From assembly GCF_905147045.1 (NCBI RefSeq), contig NC_065914.1:1240001-1304000 (forward strand): a stretch of 64,000 nt of DNA, in the 5' to 3' direction. The notes beneath the pieces are model-generated. The model saw nothing but the letters and a program-made list of their open reading frames with translations. It was not told the DNA's origin and ran no database searches. Below, piece by piece: positions 46,001 to 57,300 of this stretch; position 1 is the first letter of the stretch; every line of letters starts with the position of its first letter. This DNA is from Nymphalis io (Eukaryota; Arthropoda; Insecta; Lepidoptera; Nymphalidae). Both the position numbers and the translations under genes were made by a program.

Positions 46001-49000
46001 GAGTGGAGACCGCGGATCGGCAAACGCAGCGTAGGGCGCCCTCCAGCCAGGTGGTCCGATGACCTTAAGAAGGTGGCTGGTGCCGACTGGATGCTGAAAG
46101 CAGGAAGACAGGGATCTTTGGCGCACCTTGTGGACAATGATTGGCTGTGGATTGATGATATTCTACCTATATAACCAATGTTATTGACATTTGATTTCTC
46201 AACAAAAACTGTATGTATTGAATACATTTTATTCTAGCTCGTCCGTCGTTATTTGCGTGGAAGTCTCCGGTGCCTGCTGCGATGCAATTGGAGTCTCGAG
46301 AGTTGCACACTGTTCGCAGACATGCTCAGCAGCGGGGATGGTCAGTTGAAAGATCTGCAAAGGTTGAGCTAAATGTCAAATGCATAGTACAATATAATTT
46401 TCATTTTGTCAAGGTTTGTTGGCCCTGACGACGCCGCTGTACGCTCGTAACGCGCTCTCGTTGGTTTTGCACATCATGGATTGCTACTTGGAAGAAATTT
46501 CAAAGGTAAGCTCATTTATAATGCGAAGAAATTTCTCAGAGGCTTTTGTTTTAGACAATCTCTTTCTCTTTCTTTTTATAATCGTTAATTAAATAATTTA
46601 AGTATTTATGAAACGTCGTAATAGTTATATGAGATAGTAGTTATTATTTTGTTGAGAATTTTTTTTAAGTAAGGGTACCACAGGGTACTTTCTTTGGGCT
46701 TAATCTTCATGAACTTCTCCTAGTAATCTTTACTATTTGTTTATATATTTTTATTAATTAAAATCAATTAAATTATTATTTTGTATTGTCATACACAACG
46801 AGTACTGCCGCAGGTGTCGCGCGGCGAGATCCCGGGCGCCAGCCTGGCGCGCCTGCTGCGCCCCGCCAGCGCGCTCGTGTGCGGCGCCGGCGACGCGCGC
46901 GCGCAGGCCGCCCGCCGCGTGCTGGGCGCGCTCGTGCGGCAGAGCGCGCTCGGCCTGCGCTACGAGCACAAGGCGCGCGCCTGGCAGCTGGTGCGTACCG
47001 CACGGCGCTCTCTGGCGATACGGGGGCTTGCCAATGATATGTATTCATATCTCGACTTTCAGATGGGGTGCCCGGCCGGTGGACCGGACGCGTTGGAGCT
47101 GATGTCCGATGACGAGGCCGATGAGGAAGTCGATCCCGACGACACTGAAGATGTAGAAAATGGGTTAGTAACAGTATTAATTTTTAGAAGACGGTATTAG
47201 GGGCGGACCCGATTACGGGCACTTTAGAAAATTGACCGATTTCAAATAGGAGATTTCATTTAAAAGAATAATTATATCCGACCTATTATTCTTTTAAAAA
47301 GATTTCGTAGTTTGTTGATAATTTTATATATAAAGATTGTTAAGAATTTTCGGAATTTCAACAATTTCGAAAATTGACTGTCCAGCTGTTGACAGTCATT
47401 ACCTAAATCAAAATAAGTTGATATTTATTTTTATATTGTATAATATTGTTGTAATGGTTTCATTATACAATAAGTTATGATTTTTTAGAAAATACAGCTA
47501 TCTAAACATTTGAAAAACTCAGGTTTTATATCTTTAGTAAACTAAAAGACTAAATTTCAGATTTCACCTCGCCTTCCCTTACACGTCACTCCCGCTGAGT
47601 GATCTTATTTCTATGTTTAATTTAAATACTTTCATAGCTTCTGAGGTTGCAAATCGCGAGGTCGCGCGTCCAAATCCCGGTTCGAGCATATAAAGTAAAT
47701 TTATCTGTAGCAGCCCGGAGTAGTAAACACAGGCGTGACCCAGTGTCCGCCCCGCTAACGCGCGCGCCTGTTGCAGCGCGCTGGACCCTCGCGCGGGCCG
47801 GGTGCACGTGGTGCTGCGGCCGCTGCCCGTGCCGGCCGCGCTGCTGGCCGAGCAGCTGCGCCAGCTGCTGGCCGGGGCCGGCTCGCGCGCCTACACGCGC
47901 GCCCGTATCTGCGCCGAGCGGTCAGTTCTAACGCATGCATCAAACCTCGCACGTTTCCCACCTCTATTATCTCTTGTCTTTCTCGTGGTCGTTTGTAAAC
48001 GTTCATTATGTAAACTCCATCATGAAAACATCACAAATAACTTTCTACGTAACGATCTAATATATACTTTACACGCATCGCTTTTAATTCTTACTATTAC
48101 GATAGAATTATAAAAAACTAATATTTCGTCCGGTGCTACTAGTTAATATAATGTCCATAACAATACAACTGTCCCCAGATTTGAAGAGCTGGCCCGCAAC
48201 AATTACCCCCTAAAAGTACCAGATACGGATGCCCAGGGTCTGGAACCGAATCTAGATCGCGCGGAGCCGATGCGAGCCGCGTCACGACTGCAAAAGCTGG
48301 AGAAAACTCTAATTACCGCTTCGGACGAACTTGCTCTGCGAGGTGAGTCTTGCATTCTGCGCATGGATCAGCATAGTCAGAGGATAACAAAGGAATCTGA
48401 TCGAAGTCTCTCTCCCCTCTCTTTCTGAAGCCGTTATCCATTATATATCTATCTCTTTTCGACAGGCCTGAGTAAAAAGCATCGCAAGCGTTTATTGGCT
48501 CGCAGTCGCTCTGGATTAAGTATCGTGGATGAAATCGCTGAAGGAAAATCGGATTCCGCCGTGAGTAACTTATTAACCTCTTACATAAATATGATGATGA
48601 GATAAGACCGCTTTTGCGTACTTTATGATCTACCTGTGCTTCTTTTATATATTGTTTGTAAATTATGTGCATATAAAGACTTAAATAAATCATAATAAAC
48701 ATATAAAAGGGTTCCTCTTCCTTCAGAAGAGGTTAAATGTAGTTGATACACGTGTGGCAGAGTATCCCCTCATATGCAGGTTTGTTCATGGGAGATGAAT
48801 TACAAACTCCTTGAGACTACCATTAATATACTCCAATTCTTTTTTGAAACGATCAGACTGTTTCTTTATATGGACTATATATATAAGATGCTATCGAGTA
48901 TGATACCTGATATTCATAAACTGTATTCTTTAAATAGTTATTTATTGATCTTTATAAGCTACAGAATAAACTCTGTCATCGTAAGATAAAGAAATCTTCA

Positions 49001-49847
49001 AATGATTACTTTTTTGTTACAGAATGGTGACTGGCAAGTAGAGACAACAAAAACAGACGACAAGACTAAAAAGGAGGAATCAAACAAAGAAAATAAAGCG
49101 TCCAAGAAGAAGAATAGGAAGAGAAAACTTCAGAAAGAAGATAATGTACCGCAAGTTGACAATAAAAAACCTAAAACAAATAAAATTGTAACAAATAACG
49201 ACACAAATAAAGTGAAAACAAATGAAAAACAAGTTAATAATAAAAAAGTTAAACCAAATAATACTAACAACAACCAAAAACAAACAGAATATGCTTCGAA
49301 CAAACCAAATATGAAACAAAACGACGACACAAAAGCTGGGAAGCAAAAAAAAAACAAGAAAAAATTAAAAAAGGAAAAAGACAAAAAGTTAGCAGAGGAG
49401 CCAGCGAAAGTTCTATCTGTTAATAATGCAGATAATACAAAAGGCAGCCCGAAACCTAAAACAAATGACAAACAAACAACAACGCAGACCAATGTTAAGA
49501 GAAATAGTGAAAATAAAAACGCTGTGAACGGCAAACCAAATAGAGGGAAGTTGGAACCGAAATTAGTTGTTAATAAAGTGAAAAAGTATGAAAAACAAAC
49601 GAATGTCAATAATATAAAGAAAGACTCGAGTCCTAAGAAGAAAGCCGTCTTGGAAACACCGAAGAAAGTTAAGTTTGTATTGAAGAACAACAGCATGCAA
49701 GCTCCAGTGGATTACTACAAGAGTGTCAGACAAAGCCCCAGCATCCCGTTCGACAGCAGCAAGCAGCCGAACAAGACCAACCTGAAACCGTCCACACCAT
49801 CCCCCATCAATCCATTCTTTAAAAAGAAGTTTAAATCGAAGTTTTGA
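40920..49847 (+). CDS. RRP1: Ribosomal RNA processing protein 1 (NNP-1/Nop52), 11 coding exons
   Basis: Coding exons: 40920-41121, 41570-41649, 42876-43025, 46238-46340, 46414-46505, 46814-46990, 47063-47163, 47777-47920, 48179-48342, 48466-48560 and 49023-49847. They total 2,133 nt, or 710 residues, similar to vertebrate RRP1B. All introns are GT-AG, two are only 72-73 nt, and frame is kept throughout. The N-terminus is lysine-rich, then VAQEFKFARLLSENEKKTRDR and VWKGLFYAVWMSDKPLVQ, which are Nop52 signatures, followed by GIDQHRMDKFLM and LYARNALSLVLHIMDCYLEE. Nop52 proteins act in the nucleolus in late 27S/32S pre-rRNA processing toward the 60S subunit. The ATG opens the lysine-rich leader typical of the family. 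Note that Drosophila 'Rrp1' is an unrelated repair enzyme; the fly orthologue is Nnp-1. Intron 3 has been enlarged by a retrotransposon. Confidence 0.92.
43195..46155 (+). mobile_element. Decayed RTE-like non-LTR retrotransposon in RRP1 intron 3
   Basis: About 2.6 kb of retrotransposon lies in intron 3 in gene sense, not counting a nested SINE. The endonuclease part shows NVVMGDFNAKVG and SDHRLVRG, two AP-endonuclease motifs. The reverse-transcriptase part shows NNKAPGDDGI, EQAGFRLGYSTVDHI, REVRQGDVISPKLF and RFADDIVIIAES. The 3' part continues MLGVSLKYKIRNE and ends near a RWSDDLKKVAG-type block. It has several stops and frameshifts and a deletion between the two endonuclease motifs, so it is dead. 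Confidence 0.88.
44841..45207 (-). mobile_element. tRNA-derived SINE, family D, nested in the RTE element
   Basis: Full-length copy with its tRNA-like head at the right (minus strand CTCGTTGGTCTAGTGG, B box GGTTCAATTCCC). It is flanked by GAGATGTCATA at 44830-44840 and 45205-45215. Removing it rejoins the reverse-transcriptase frame exactly, so it inserted after the RTE element. Confidence 0.88.
46238..46990 (+). CDS. RRP1: RRP1 exons 4-6: Nop52 core, second half
   Basis: These exons encode residues 145-268. Exon 4 continues VRRYLRGSLRCLL. Exon 5 encodes the conserved helix around ARNALSLVLHIMDCYLEE. Exon 6 (46814-46990) is a GC-rich island encoding EIPGASLARLLRP through VLGALVRQSALGLRYEH. 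The introns between them are 73 and 308 nt. Several open frames in the other frames of exon 6 are composition shadows. Confidence 0.88.
47063..48560 (+). CDS. RRP1: RRP1 exons 7-10: acidic linker and middle region
   Basis: These exons encode residues 269-436. Exon 7 is acidic (LMSDDEADEEVDPDDTED). Exon 8 (47777-47920) is a second GC island, encoding VHVVLRPLPVPAALLAEQL. Exons 9 and 10 continue FEELARNNYPLKVPD and GLSKKHRKRLLARSRSG, the latter a basic segment likely to help nucleolar retention. Phases are 2, 2, 1 and 0, and all join in frame. Confidence 0.87.
47640..47735 (+). repeat. Family D-like tRNA head scrap in RRP1 intron 7
   Basis: The string GCAAATCGCGAGGTCGCGCG, a CCAAATCCCGGTTCGAG B box and TAGCAGCCCGGAGTAGT match the start of family D. 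Too decayed and short to be a tRNA gene. Confidence 0.45.
49023..49847 (+). CDS. RRP1: RRP1 exon 11: lysine-rich C-terminal tail with KVKF
   Basis: This exon encodes residues 437-710, a long disordered K/N/T-rich tail ending SPINPFFKKKFKSKF. Near the end, KVKF (residues 651-654, at 49665-49676) is followed by VLKNNS. This matches in form and position the RVxF-type site with which vertebrate RRP1B recruits protein phosphatase 1 to nucleoli. The tail composition is AT-rich, in sharp contrast to exons 6 and 8. Long opposite-strand frames here are shadows of the lysine runs. Confidence 0.9.
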   Translation, partial: NGDWQVETTKTDDKTKKEESNKENKASKKKNRKRKLQKEDNVPQVDNKKPKTNKIVTNNDTNKVKTNEKQVNNKKVKPNNTNNNQKQTEYASNKPNMKQNDDTKAGKQKKNKKKLKKEKDKKLAEEPAKVLSVNNADNTKGSPKPKTNDKQTTTQTNVKRNSENKNAVNGKPNRGKLEPKLVVNKVKKYEKQTNVNNIKKDSSPKKKAVLETPKKVKFVLKNNSMQAPVDYYKSVRQSPSIPFDSSKQPNKTNLKPSTPSPINPFFKKKFKSKF

Positions 49848-50500
49848 TATAAATGATTTTTTTTATTTAATTAATTAATATTTTTTTTAATGTATCAATC
49901 GATGAGATAATGTTAGGTGATTGGCACAATACAATACAACATACTATTTCAAAATGGAGCCTTTTCACATAATATATAGTATGCTCCATGTCAATATATT
50001 TTTTTAATATCAACAGCATGTTTATATAATGACTTTAAGCACTCAATGTTATGTCTTTACAAATATAATCATTTTTACTTTAAACATAAACTGAAAAGCA
50101 TGACATAAAGTAGTCAAGACAAACAAACAACTTTGAATTGGCGCGATATCGTTGGTCGAGATGTAAATAGTCTGTGGTATTGATTATGAATTCCTGAAAA
50201 AATGGCGTTTTGAACGACAGCGAAGGTGCTATTGCAACTTTGTAAGTAAATTTAAAGTGATGTAAGTAATTAAGTGAAATAGTTTTGTATTATTAATAAA
50301 TAATAAGAACTGTTTTGTAGTGCCTAATATAGCAGAGCTGTTAACAAATCGTATGGATTATGTAAATATAAGGTTTGTTTTTCTCTGTCTGCCATTGGAC
50401 TATAGTATAGAGACGTAATGTCCATTTTAATAGAAATGATACAAAATGTTATCAATTTTATAGGCAAAATATTAATGTATTATTTTACCATTATGATATT
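49848..50500. other. RRP1 3' flank
   Basis: AT-rich; the dispersed repeat family of 32640-32900 occupies about 50130-50350. A possible AATAAA lies at 50295-50300, though within the repeat. No gene seen. Confidence 0.35.
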
Positions 50501-50765
50501 GAGCCGGTTGGCGTGGTTGGTAGAACACTTTCCTTTCACGCCGAAGGTTGTGGGTTCGATTCCCACCCAGGACAGACATGAACATGCCTGTTTGTCCTGA
50601 GTCTGGGTGTAATTATCTATATAAGCATGTATTTACAGAAGAAAAATAGTATATGTAGTATATCAGTTGTGTGGTTTCCATAGCACAAGCTCTGTACAAG
50701 CTTAATTTGGGATCAGATGGCCGTGTGTGAAAAATGTCCCAGGATATTATTATTATTATTATTAT
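50501..50765 (+). mobile_element. tRNA-derived SINE, family B
   Basis: Complete copy: head AGCCGGTTGGCGTGGTTGG, intact B box GGGTTCGATTCCC, body, and (ATT)n tail. Confidence 0.88.
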
Positions 50766-51617
50766 GAATGAATAAGATATTTCAAAAAATAATTACAAAA
50801 AGAGCAAACAAATAAAAATTGACATTTGAAAATCGCGCGTTTCAAGATGGCGGCGAACGCTCGCATCTGCGACTTTAAACTTTGACGTTTAGTTATTATT
50901 ACTTGTGTTGTTCATTTTAAATTATTGGTTTTGTTGCTAAAGATTATGTGAAACTTAATCAGGTTTTCTCATTTTATTGTACAAATCTGTTCGTTCGTTC
51001 GACGTATCTGACATTGTGTCGCTATGTAGCTCCTTTAGTGAATGCATTATCTTTAATTGTTGGCATATGTAATAGTAAAGGCGCTTTATTAGGGCTCATG
51101 TGTTATAAAAATTCAATAAATGAAGTGTTTTAAATGAAATTTATTTTATTTAAATCCCATATTAATCATGTATTTATGTATGTATGACTGTTAATAAATT
51201 GTTTTTTTTTCGAACAATCTACAATTGTTCTTTTCTTCACTTCCCAGGGTTGCTAGGAAGAGAATGTTTTAAGCATTATCTTATTATATTCAATATTGTT
51301 AAGGAATGAGTTAAAAACAAATAAAACGTATTCTTCTTCTCTTATAATAAATATTTGGGAAAGATTATAGTTAAACATAGAAATTATAAACAAGAAGTAG
51401 TTAGTAAATGAATGTTATAATAATTATCTACATAATACTGAAAATACAATTACTAAAAAATCTAAATATCTTTGGTCATTTGTTAAATCTAAAAAACAAA
51501 ATACTGACCCGATATATTTTCCTTAAATGTTCCTCACAAATGATAGAATATAATTAATCTTTTAAACAGATATATTTATTTATCTTTTGAGCATTATTCC
51601 ATCTTTATACCGTGTTC

Positions 51618-51685
51618 TTGTGTTTGAACTCTGGACCTCGGGATTTGCGGCCTTATATCTAGCCACTGGGCTAACGAGGCAGACG
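51618..51685 (-). mobile_element. Family D head fragment
   Basis: Only the tRNA-like head remains (GTTTGAACTCTGGACCTCGG to CCACTGGGCTAACGAGG). Confidence 0.6.
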
Positions 51686-51901
51686 TTTCTTCGGTTAGTA
51701 CTCAAGTATCATCACAAATCTTACCAGTTTCGTCATGTGCTCGAAGATGAATAAAAATACCGTGGCGACACCTATATGATTCGAAGTATAATTTGCGACA
51801 TATCGATGGCAGCAAAGTAGATACGGCCATCTGCATTTTTATGAAATTGTTTCTTTAAGAAAATAAGCTTTTATTAACCTCATCTACAAATCTGTATTCG
51901 G

Positions 51902-52193
51902 TAACAGCCTGTGAATATCCCACTGCTGGGCTAAGGCCTCCTTTCCTTTTTTTTGAGGAGAAGGTTTGGAGCTTATTCCACCACGCTGCTCCAATGCGGG
52001 TTGGTAAAATACATATGTGGCAGAATATCAATGAAATCAGACACATGCAGGTTTCCTCAAGATGTTTTCCTTCACCGTTATGAATGAATTATAAACACAA
52101 ATTAAGCACATGAAAATTCAGTGGTGCTTGCCCGGTTTGAACCCACGATCATCGGTTAAGATTCACGCGTTCTAACCAAAAGGCCATCTCGAC
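51902..52193 (-). mobile_element. tRNA-derived SINE, family A
   Basis: Nearly complete reverse copy, from GTAACAGCCTGTGAATATCC to the head at AAGGCCATCTCGAC. Confidence 0.85.
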
Positions 52194-52599
52194 TGTCGGC
52201 TCAGGCTGACAGTCTGTATTAAAGTTATTTTAATTTTTCTAAGTAATTACAATAATCTGGTACGTAAATGAATACACCTACACTCGAATTTTAACAAACG
52301 CCGCAGTAGAAACGGACATTTGAATTCGTCCGCCTTTACCTCGGAGAATCCGCAGATGATTGAAACGCAAGCGAAGATATCAGTCACTTGTCACACTTTT
52401 GCGCATACGCAGTTATGCGGGTACGCAGTTAATTTATCGCACTTTTTGTTAAAATTATATTGTTTACAGCACTTTACATTTATGTATTTTTAAAATATTA
52501 GTTTCTATCAAGATACCTACCATGATTTTACAAAAATATCAAACACAGTAGAGTAGGAGAATCAACTGCAGTTGACGACTCAGAATTTAAAGATCAACC

Positions 52600-52892
52600 T
52601 TTTTTTTATATAGAATAGGAAGGTGGACGAGCATATGGGCCACCTGATGGTAAGTGGTCACCAAACGCCCTTAGACATTGGCATTGTAAGAAATGTCAAC
52701 CATCGCTTATAGCCAATGCGCCACCAACCTTGGGAACTAAGATTTTATGTCCCTTGTGCCTGTAATTACACTGGCTCACTCACCCTTCAAACCGGAACAC
52801 AACAATATCAAGTATTGCTGTTTTGCGGTAGAATATCTGATGAGTGGGTGGTACCTACCCAGACGAGCTTGCACAAAGCCCTACCACCAGTA
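52600..52892 (-). mobile_element. Family C SINE-like repeat
   Basis: Full-length and nearly identical to the copies at 10523 and 18151. Confidence 0.85.
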
Positions 52893-53861
52893 ACTTAGTT
52901 TATTCGCACCTCATCGTTAACGTTTTATCTCTTTTTTTTCATTAGAAGAAGTTTGAAAGTGATAATAATTGTTGAGTTATAAAATTTCTTTACATTTTAT
53001 ACTTGGTAACTAATTTTTACTAATATTATAAAGCTACAGTTTGTTTGGTTGAACGCGCTAATCTCAAGAAATACCGGTTCAAATTAAAAATTATTTTAGT
53101 TTTGAATTGCCCATTTATCAAAGAAGGTTATTACATTTAACATCAAGCTACAACCAATGGGAGCTAAGCATCAATAAAAAATGTTGCAGAAACGGGGAAA
53201 ATGTATTCTTTTTGAGAGCTTTCGTTGCGTGCGCTGCCTAAACGGTTAAAGTTAAGCAACAATCACGTATGCCAGAATTGTTTTTCCTAAAAATAAAAAA
53301 AGAGTCCACCTTATCATATGTGTTTAATTTAAGCATTAAAATATGACGGAATAGATTTAAGAGACTGTTTTTCTTATGGCCAATTGTATGTTGCCTTATG
53401 TACATCTGGTTTGCGAAAACTAATAGATATCCCACGAAAATAAAACTAAGAATGTTGTTATGACTGAAATACTATAAATTCGATTTTAATGATTTTTTTT
53501 AAGTTATACACGGGTGGAACCGCGGGCACAGCTCGTTACCAATATAACACTTAACTGAGTGATCAATAGCCTGATATTCTGTAAATTTCAAGGCTGATTA
53601 TACTTTTAACAAACAGTGACATTAATCTTTTATTTGTATATTAGCATTATACTAAATTTAAATTCATTAATAAAAAAATGATTTTCTTTGATAGTTGATC
53701 TGGTATGATTTACTTAAAAATACTTTTGATTTTTTGTCCATAAACAAAAACATATAACTATTATGAATAAATAAAAACAGTATTATATTAACTGCATTAT
53801 TATTAAAACAAAACATTGGCGTGGCTTAGAAAATTAAATGAGCTTAACTGAGAGCTATGTA

Positions 53862-53925
53862 AAATGTAATATGCAAATGCAATATGCAAAATGCAATATG
53901 CAAAATGCAATGTAATATGCAAAAA
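53862..53925. repeat. Short tandem repeat (AATATGCAAAATGC)n
   Basis: About four imperfect units of a 14-bp motif. Confidence 0.75.
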
Positions 53926-54299
53926 AAGTAAATGAAGACAACTACAAAATTCTAGTCTAAAAATGTTGAATATTGTTTTATGGTGTTAGATTTATTTAAA
54001 TATCCTTAAAACATAGTTCTGGAGGTTGTTACCTTAATTTATCAAATACTTTAATTAGAATGAGCACTATTTTGATTACAACGAATAAACGGATATCAGG
54101 TAGATGTCTTCTTTTACGTAGAGGCTTTTACAGAGTAAAAAAATACATATACATTATTTCAGAAAAACCAACGAAAGTTTCATGTCAATTGGTACATAAA
54201 TCTCGAAATGGTTACTATTTTTTACTTAATGTGATCTCCTGAAAAATTGCTATAATATATATGTCTGTATCTACTTTGCTGCCATCGATTGTCTGTGTG

Positions 54300-54352
54300 C
54301 TTATAAACCCGCATTGGAGCAGCATGATGGAATCGCCTCTAAACCTTCTCCT
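54300..54352 (+). mobile_element. Family A fragment
   Basis: AACCCGCATTGGAGCAGCAT to CTAAACCTTCTCC only. Confidence 0.55.
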
Positions 54353-57300
54353 TTGTAACTTTAACAACCGATTATTTAGTTGACGATATATAAGGGTATT
54401 GAAATAAAACGAATACATTTATAACTGTGTATATAATGTTTCTACATCGCGCTCGATGCTATATATACAAGTATTATATAATTTACATGGTCACATCTTA
54501 ACTAATGATTTAAGAAACAAAACCATAGACTATACAAGATAAGGGCAAATCAAAAAAATCCATAATAAAAAAAAAACTTAAATCGAATTGCATTGAAGTA
54601 AAAAAACGAGTGTAGCCTATGGTACATTGTTTCTAATAACTTTAAAGTTATCTAAAGCGCTTTAATGCAATGTTCTAAAACATAATTTTTAGAGACGAAA
54701 CTTCGTGTAAGACCGAGTATTATCTGTCTCTCTCTCACATATATCTGAATCTCCCTCGATTGTCACGAATGCGTCAGGCAGCCTCGAGTTTCAAGCCATA
54801 TACTATACATATTGTAACATTAAGAAATGCGACTCGGGGAATCACCTAGCCAAGCTTTTTTTTTATTTACAAAGACGCGCACAGACGGCCACGGTCCACA
54901 TACAGCCTAAGCGAAACTACATTATTATACAAATATATCGATACCTACTTAAAATAACAAGCGCGGTCGTCTGTACTGTATAGACACCATACACGTGACG
55001 TAACACGTGTCTGAGCGAGATAGCTATATAACAATCGTTCTGTTTCCCTCGCACTTTTTCCAACATATTACAATATGGCAGACACCCTGTACATTTCACG
55101 CAAAATATTCCTCGACAGAGAACGCATAATGATTATTTACAATCGGCTGATATATTTCCTTATAAATTATACTTTACAAATTAGTAAGAAACAATTATGG
55201 TAAAAACTGATCATATCGTATTGTAACCTTTGCTTACCTCATGTGGAAGAAATTTAGTGTCTGTGCATGACGTCATTTTGAATCCAATATGGCGATGAAT
55301 GATATCATTTTAATGCAACTATTAAAAAAACACTTTACAATGACCTTGTTGATTAGGCCACGCCCACATATCGCATTTCAAAAGAGAAATGAGAATGAGA
55401 TTGGCAAAAGAAAAACTTATTTAATCGAGAAGCTCTAAGGGCTTGGAGTTTGTCTCAAGAGTGGGTAGAACTCTTGTATATTAAGGACATCTCAAATCCT
55501 TAATCAGAAACCAACTTAATAAAGATTTAGGCTTTTTATATGTATATACTAATCAAGCTGAAGTATTTATTTGAACGCATTAAACACAGAATTTACGAGA
55601 ACGATTTAAAAAAAAGAACGCTTTATAATTCACAATCGCTAATTATCAATTTCCAAAGCTATTTCTTCAAAAATGAAGGATTTGCATACAAACTCACCAT
55701 CTATCACCTCAGGGGTTACATTATCAAATATCCTTCCCCAGTGATAGCCAACCGTGTAAAAGGAACCCGTATGCAAATTTTCATGATATTATAGTTTGGC
55801 CTGAGCGCTAACATATAAATCAGGCAGTCAGACATTTATTATTTTATATACATAGATTACATCAGCTTGTATTATATATAAGAAATAATATCAATCGATA
55901 TATTTACACGTTCCACGTAATCATTATCATCTACTGAATTATAAATAAATTCATAATCATCGTAACTACAAAATTTAAATTTCATCTCACAAAATTCAAC
56001 ATCAATATATATATTTGTGAATAAACCTTACAAATACATATACTCGGCATCTACATGTCGATCGTACATATGTATACATTTTTACATAAATTTATTTCAT
56101 TATTCCAGTCACTGGCAACGATACTGGTATACTGTGACATAATCTGTATCCGCTGTGTTTATACGTTATAAAATCGAAAATAATAATATTATCTGTGATT
56201 CGATATTGGCAGTTCATTAATATTGATAAGCGAACTCGGTTCTCTTAATTCATATGAATTTTTGAGTCATTTCATTTCTTTTTTTTATCGACAGATACCT
56301 GTAATTAAAAAAAAATGGCCGTCGTAATCTCATGTAGATACGGATGTTGGTACGTGTATTTCTATATAAGATGACATTACATAAAAACATACATATAAAT
56401 ATTAAAACATCATTGTTGATGTTTGTCGTCTGTATAAAGTAACAGCAAGTAATTATCCCACGGCTGGGCTAAGGGCTCCTTCCAGCACGCTACTCAAATC
56501 GTGGTGGATACAGGATGGTAACTTTTTTAAGCACGTAAATATTCAGTGACTAGTAGTTAATATCCTCGTATCTAACCACTGAGCCATCGGGGCTCTATAA
56601 AAAATGTCAACTGTACAATGAAAAACAAATTCAAACGCCTTAAATATAACATTCAACGGATATATCGCTTGTAATGACGAACAATTAAATTATTTACATA
56701 TAATTAATTGCACGGTGTGTCCATTTTAGCTTTTTTTAATATTGTTACGAGAAAACCTCAAAAATATTTCAGGAAGACGTAATTTTTTTTTTTTAAATCA
56801 CAGATAATAAATTATTAAAAAAAAAACCTATTAACGTTGCTGCTGTTAAATTTATCTAATATTAATAAGTCGGTTTGTTAGTGCCAACGCGTTGGACATC
56901 TGGTATAGACTTTTATTACATGTATATGTTTTGTTATTATATGTAAATATATTAAATGTATCATAAAATAATATAATTTCGCTATAGCACTAACCGATCG
57001 ACTTATTTTTGTATGTATCGTCTCCGACTACTGCAATGTTCACACTTGATGTGTATTATACTAAAATTATTAATCTCAAAGTCACCCGCGCAAGAGACGC
57101 TAAAGTTCTCATCTGTGTGCGCAAGCACAGACTGCTGGGTTGCTGCATTCCCCGACTCTCACGATGGGACGGCAATCTGACACAGGTGTTAGGAGTTCTA
57201 GCGCAGGAATGGACTTCACGTGTACACCGAGGCACGGCTGTGTGAACACTGGCAACTATCAAACTCCTGTGTCACTACGAATCTCTCTACAGGAAAACTC

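Noticed and set aside
46754..47048. GC-rich frames in other frames of RRP1 exon 6
   Set aside because: Alanine/arginine-rich artefacts of GC composition; the chosen frame alone joins flanking exons in phase.
47755..48006. GC-rich frames around RRP1 exon 8
   Set aside because: Same reason; only the frame VHVVLRPLPVPAALL fits the exon phases.
49080..49696. 188-residue minus-strand frame opposite RRP1 exon 11
   Set aside because: Phenylalanine/leucine-rich shadow of lysine and asparagine codons; no start context or splice support.
50501..50575. tRNA-like sequence with intact B box
   Set aside because: It continues into a SINE body and has sister copies; the cloverleaf is not complete. The same holds for the heads of families A and D.
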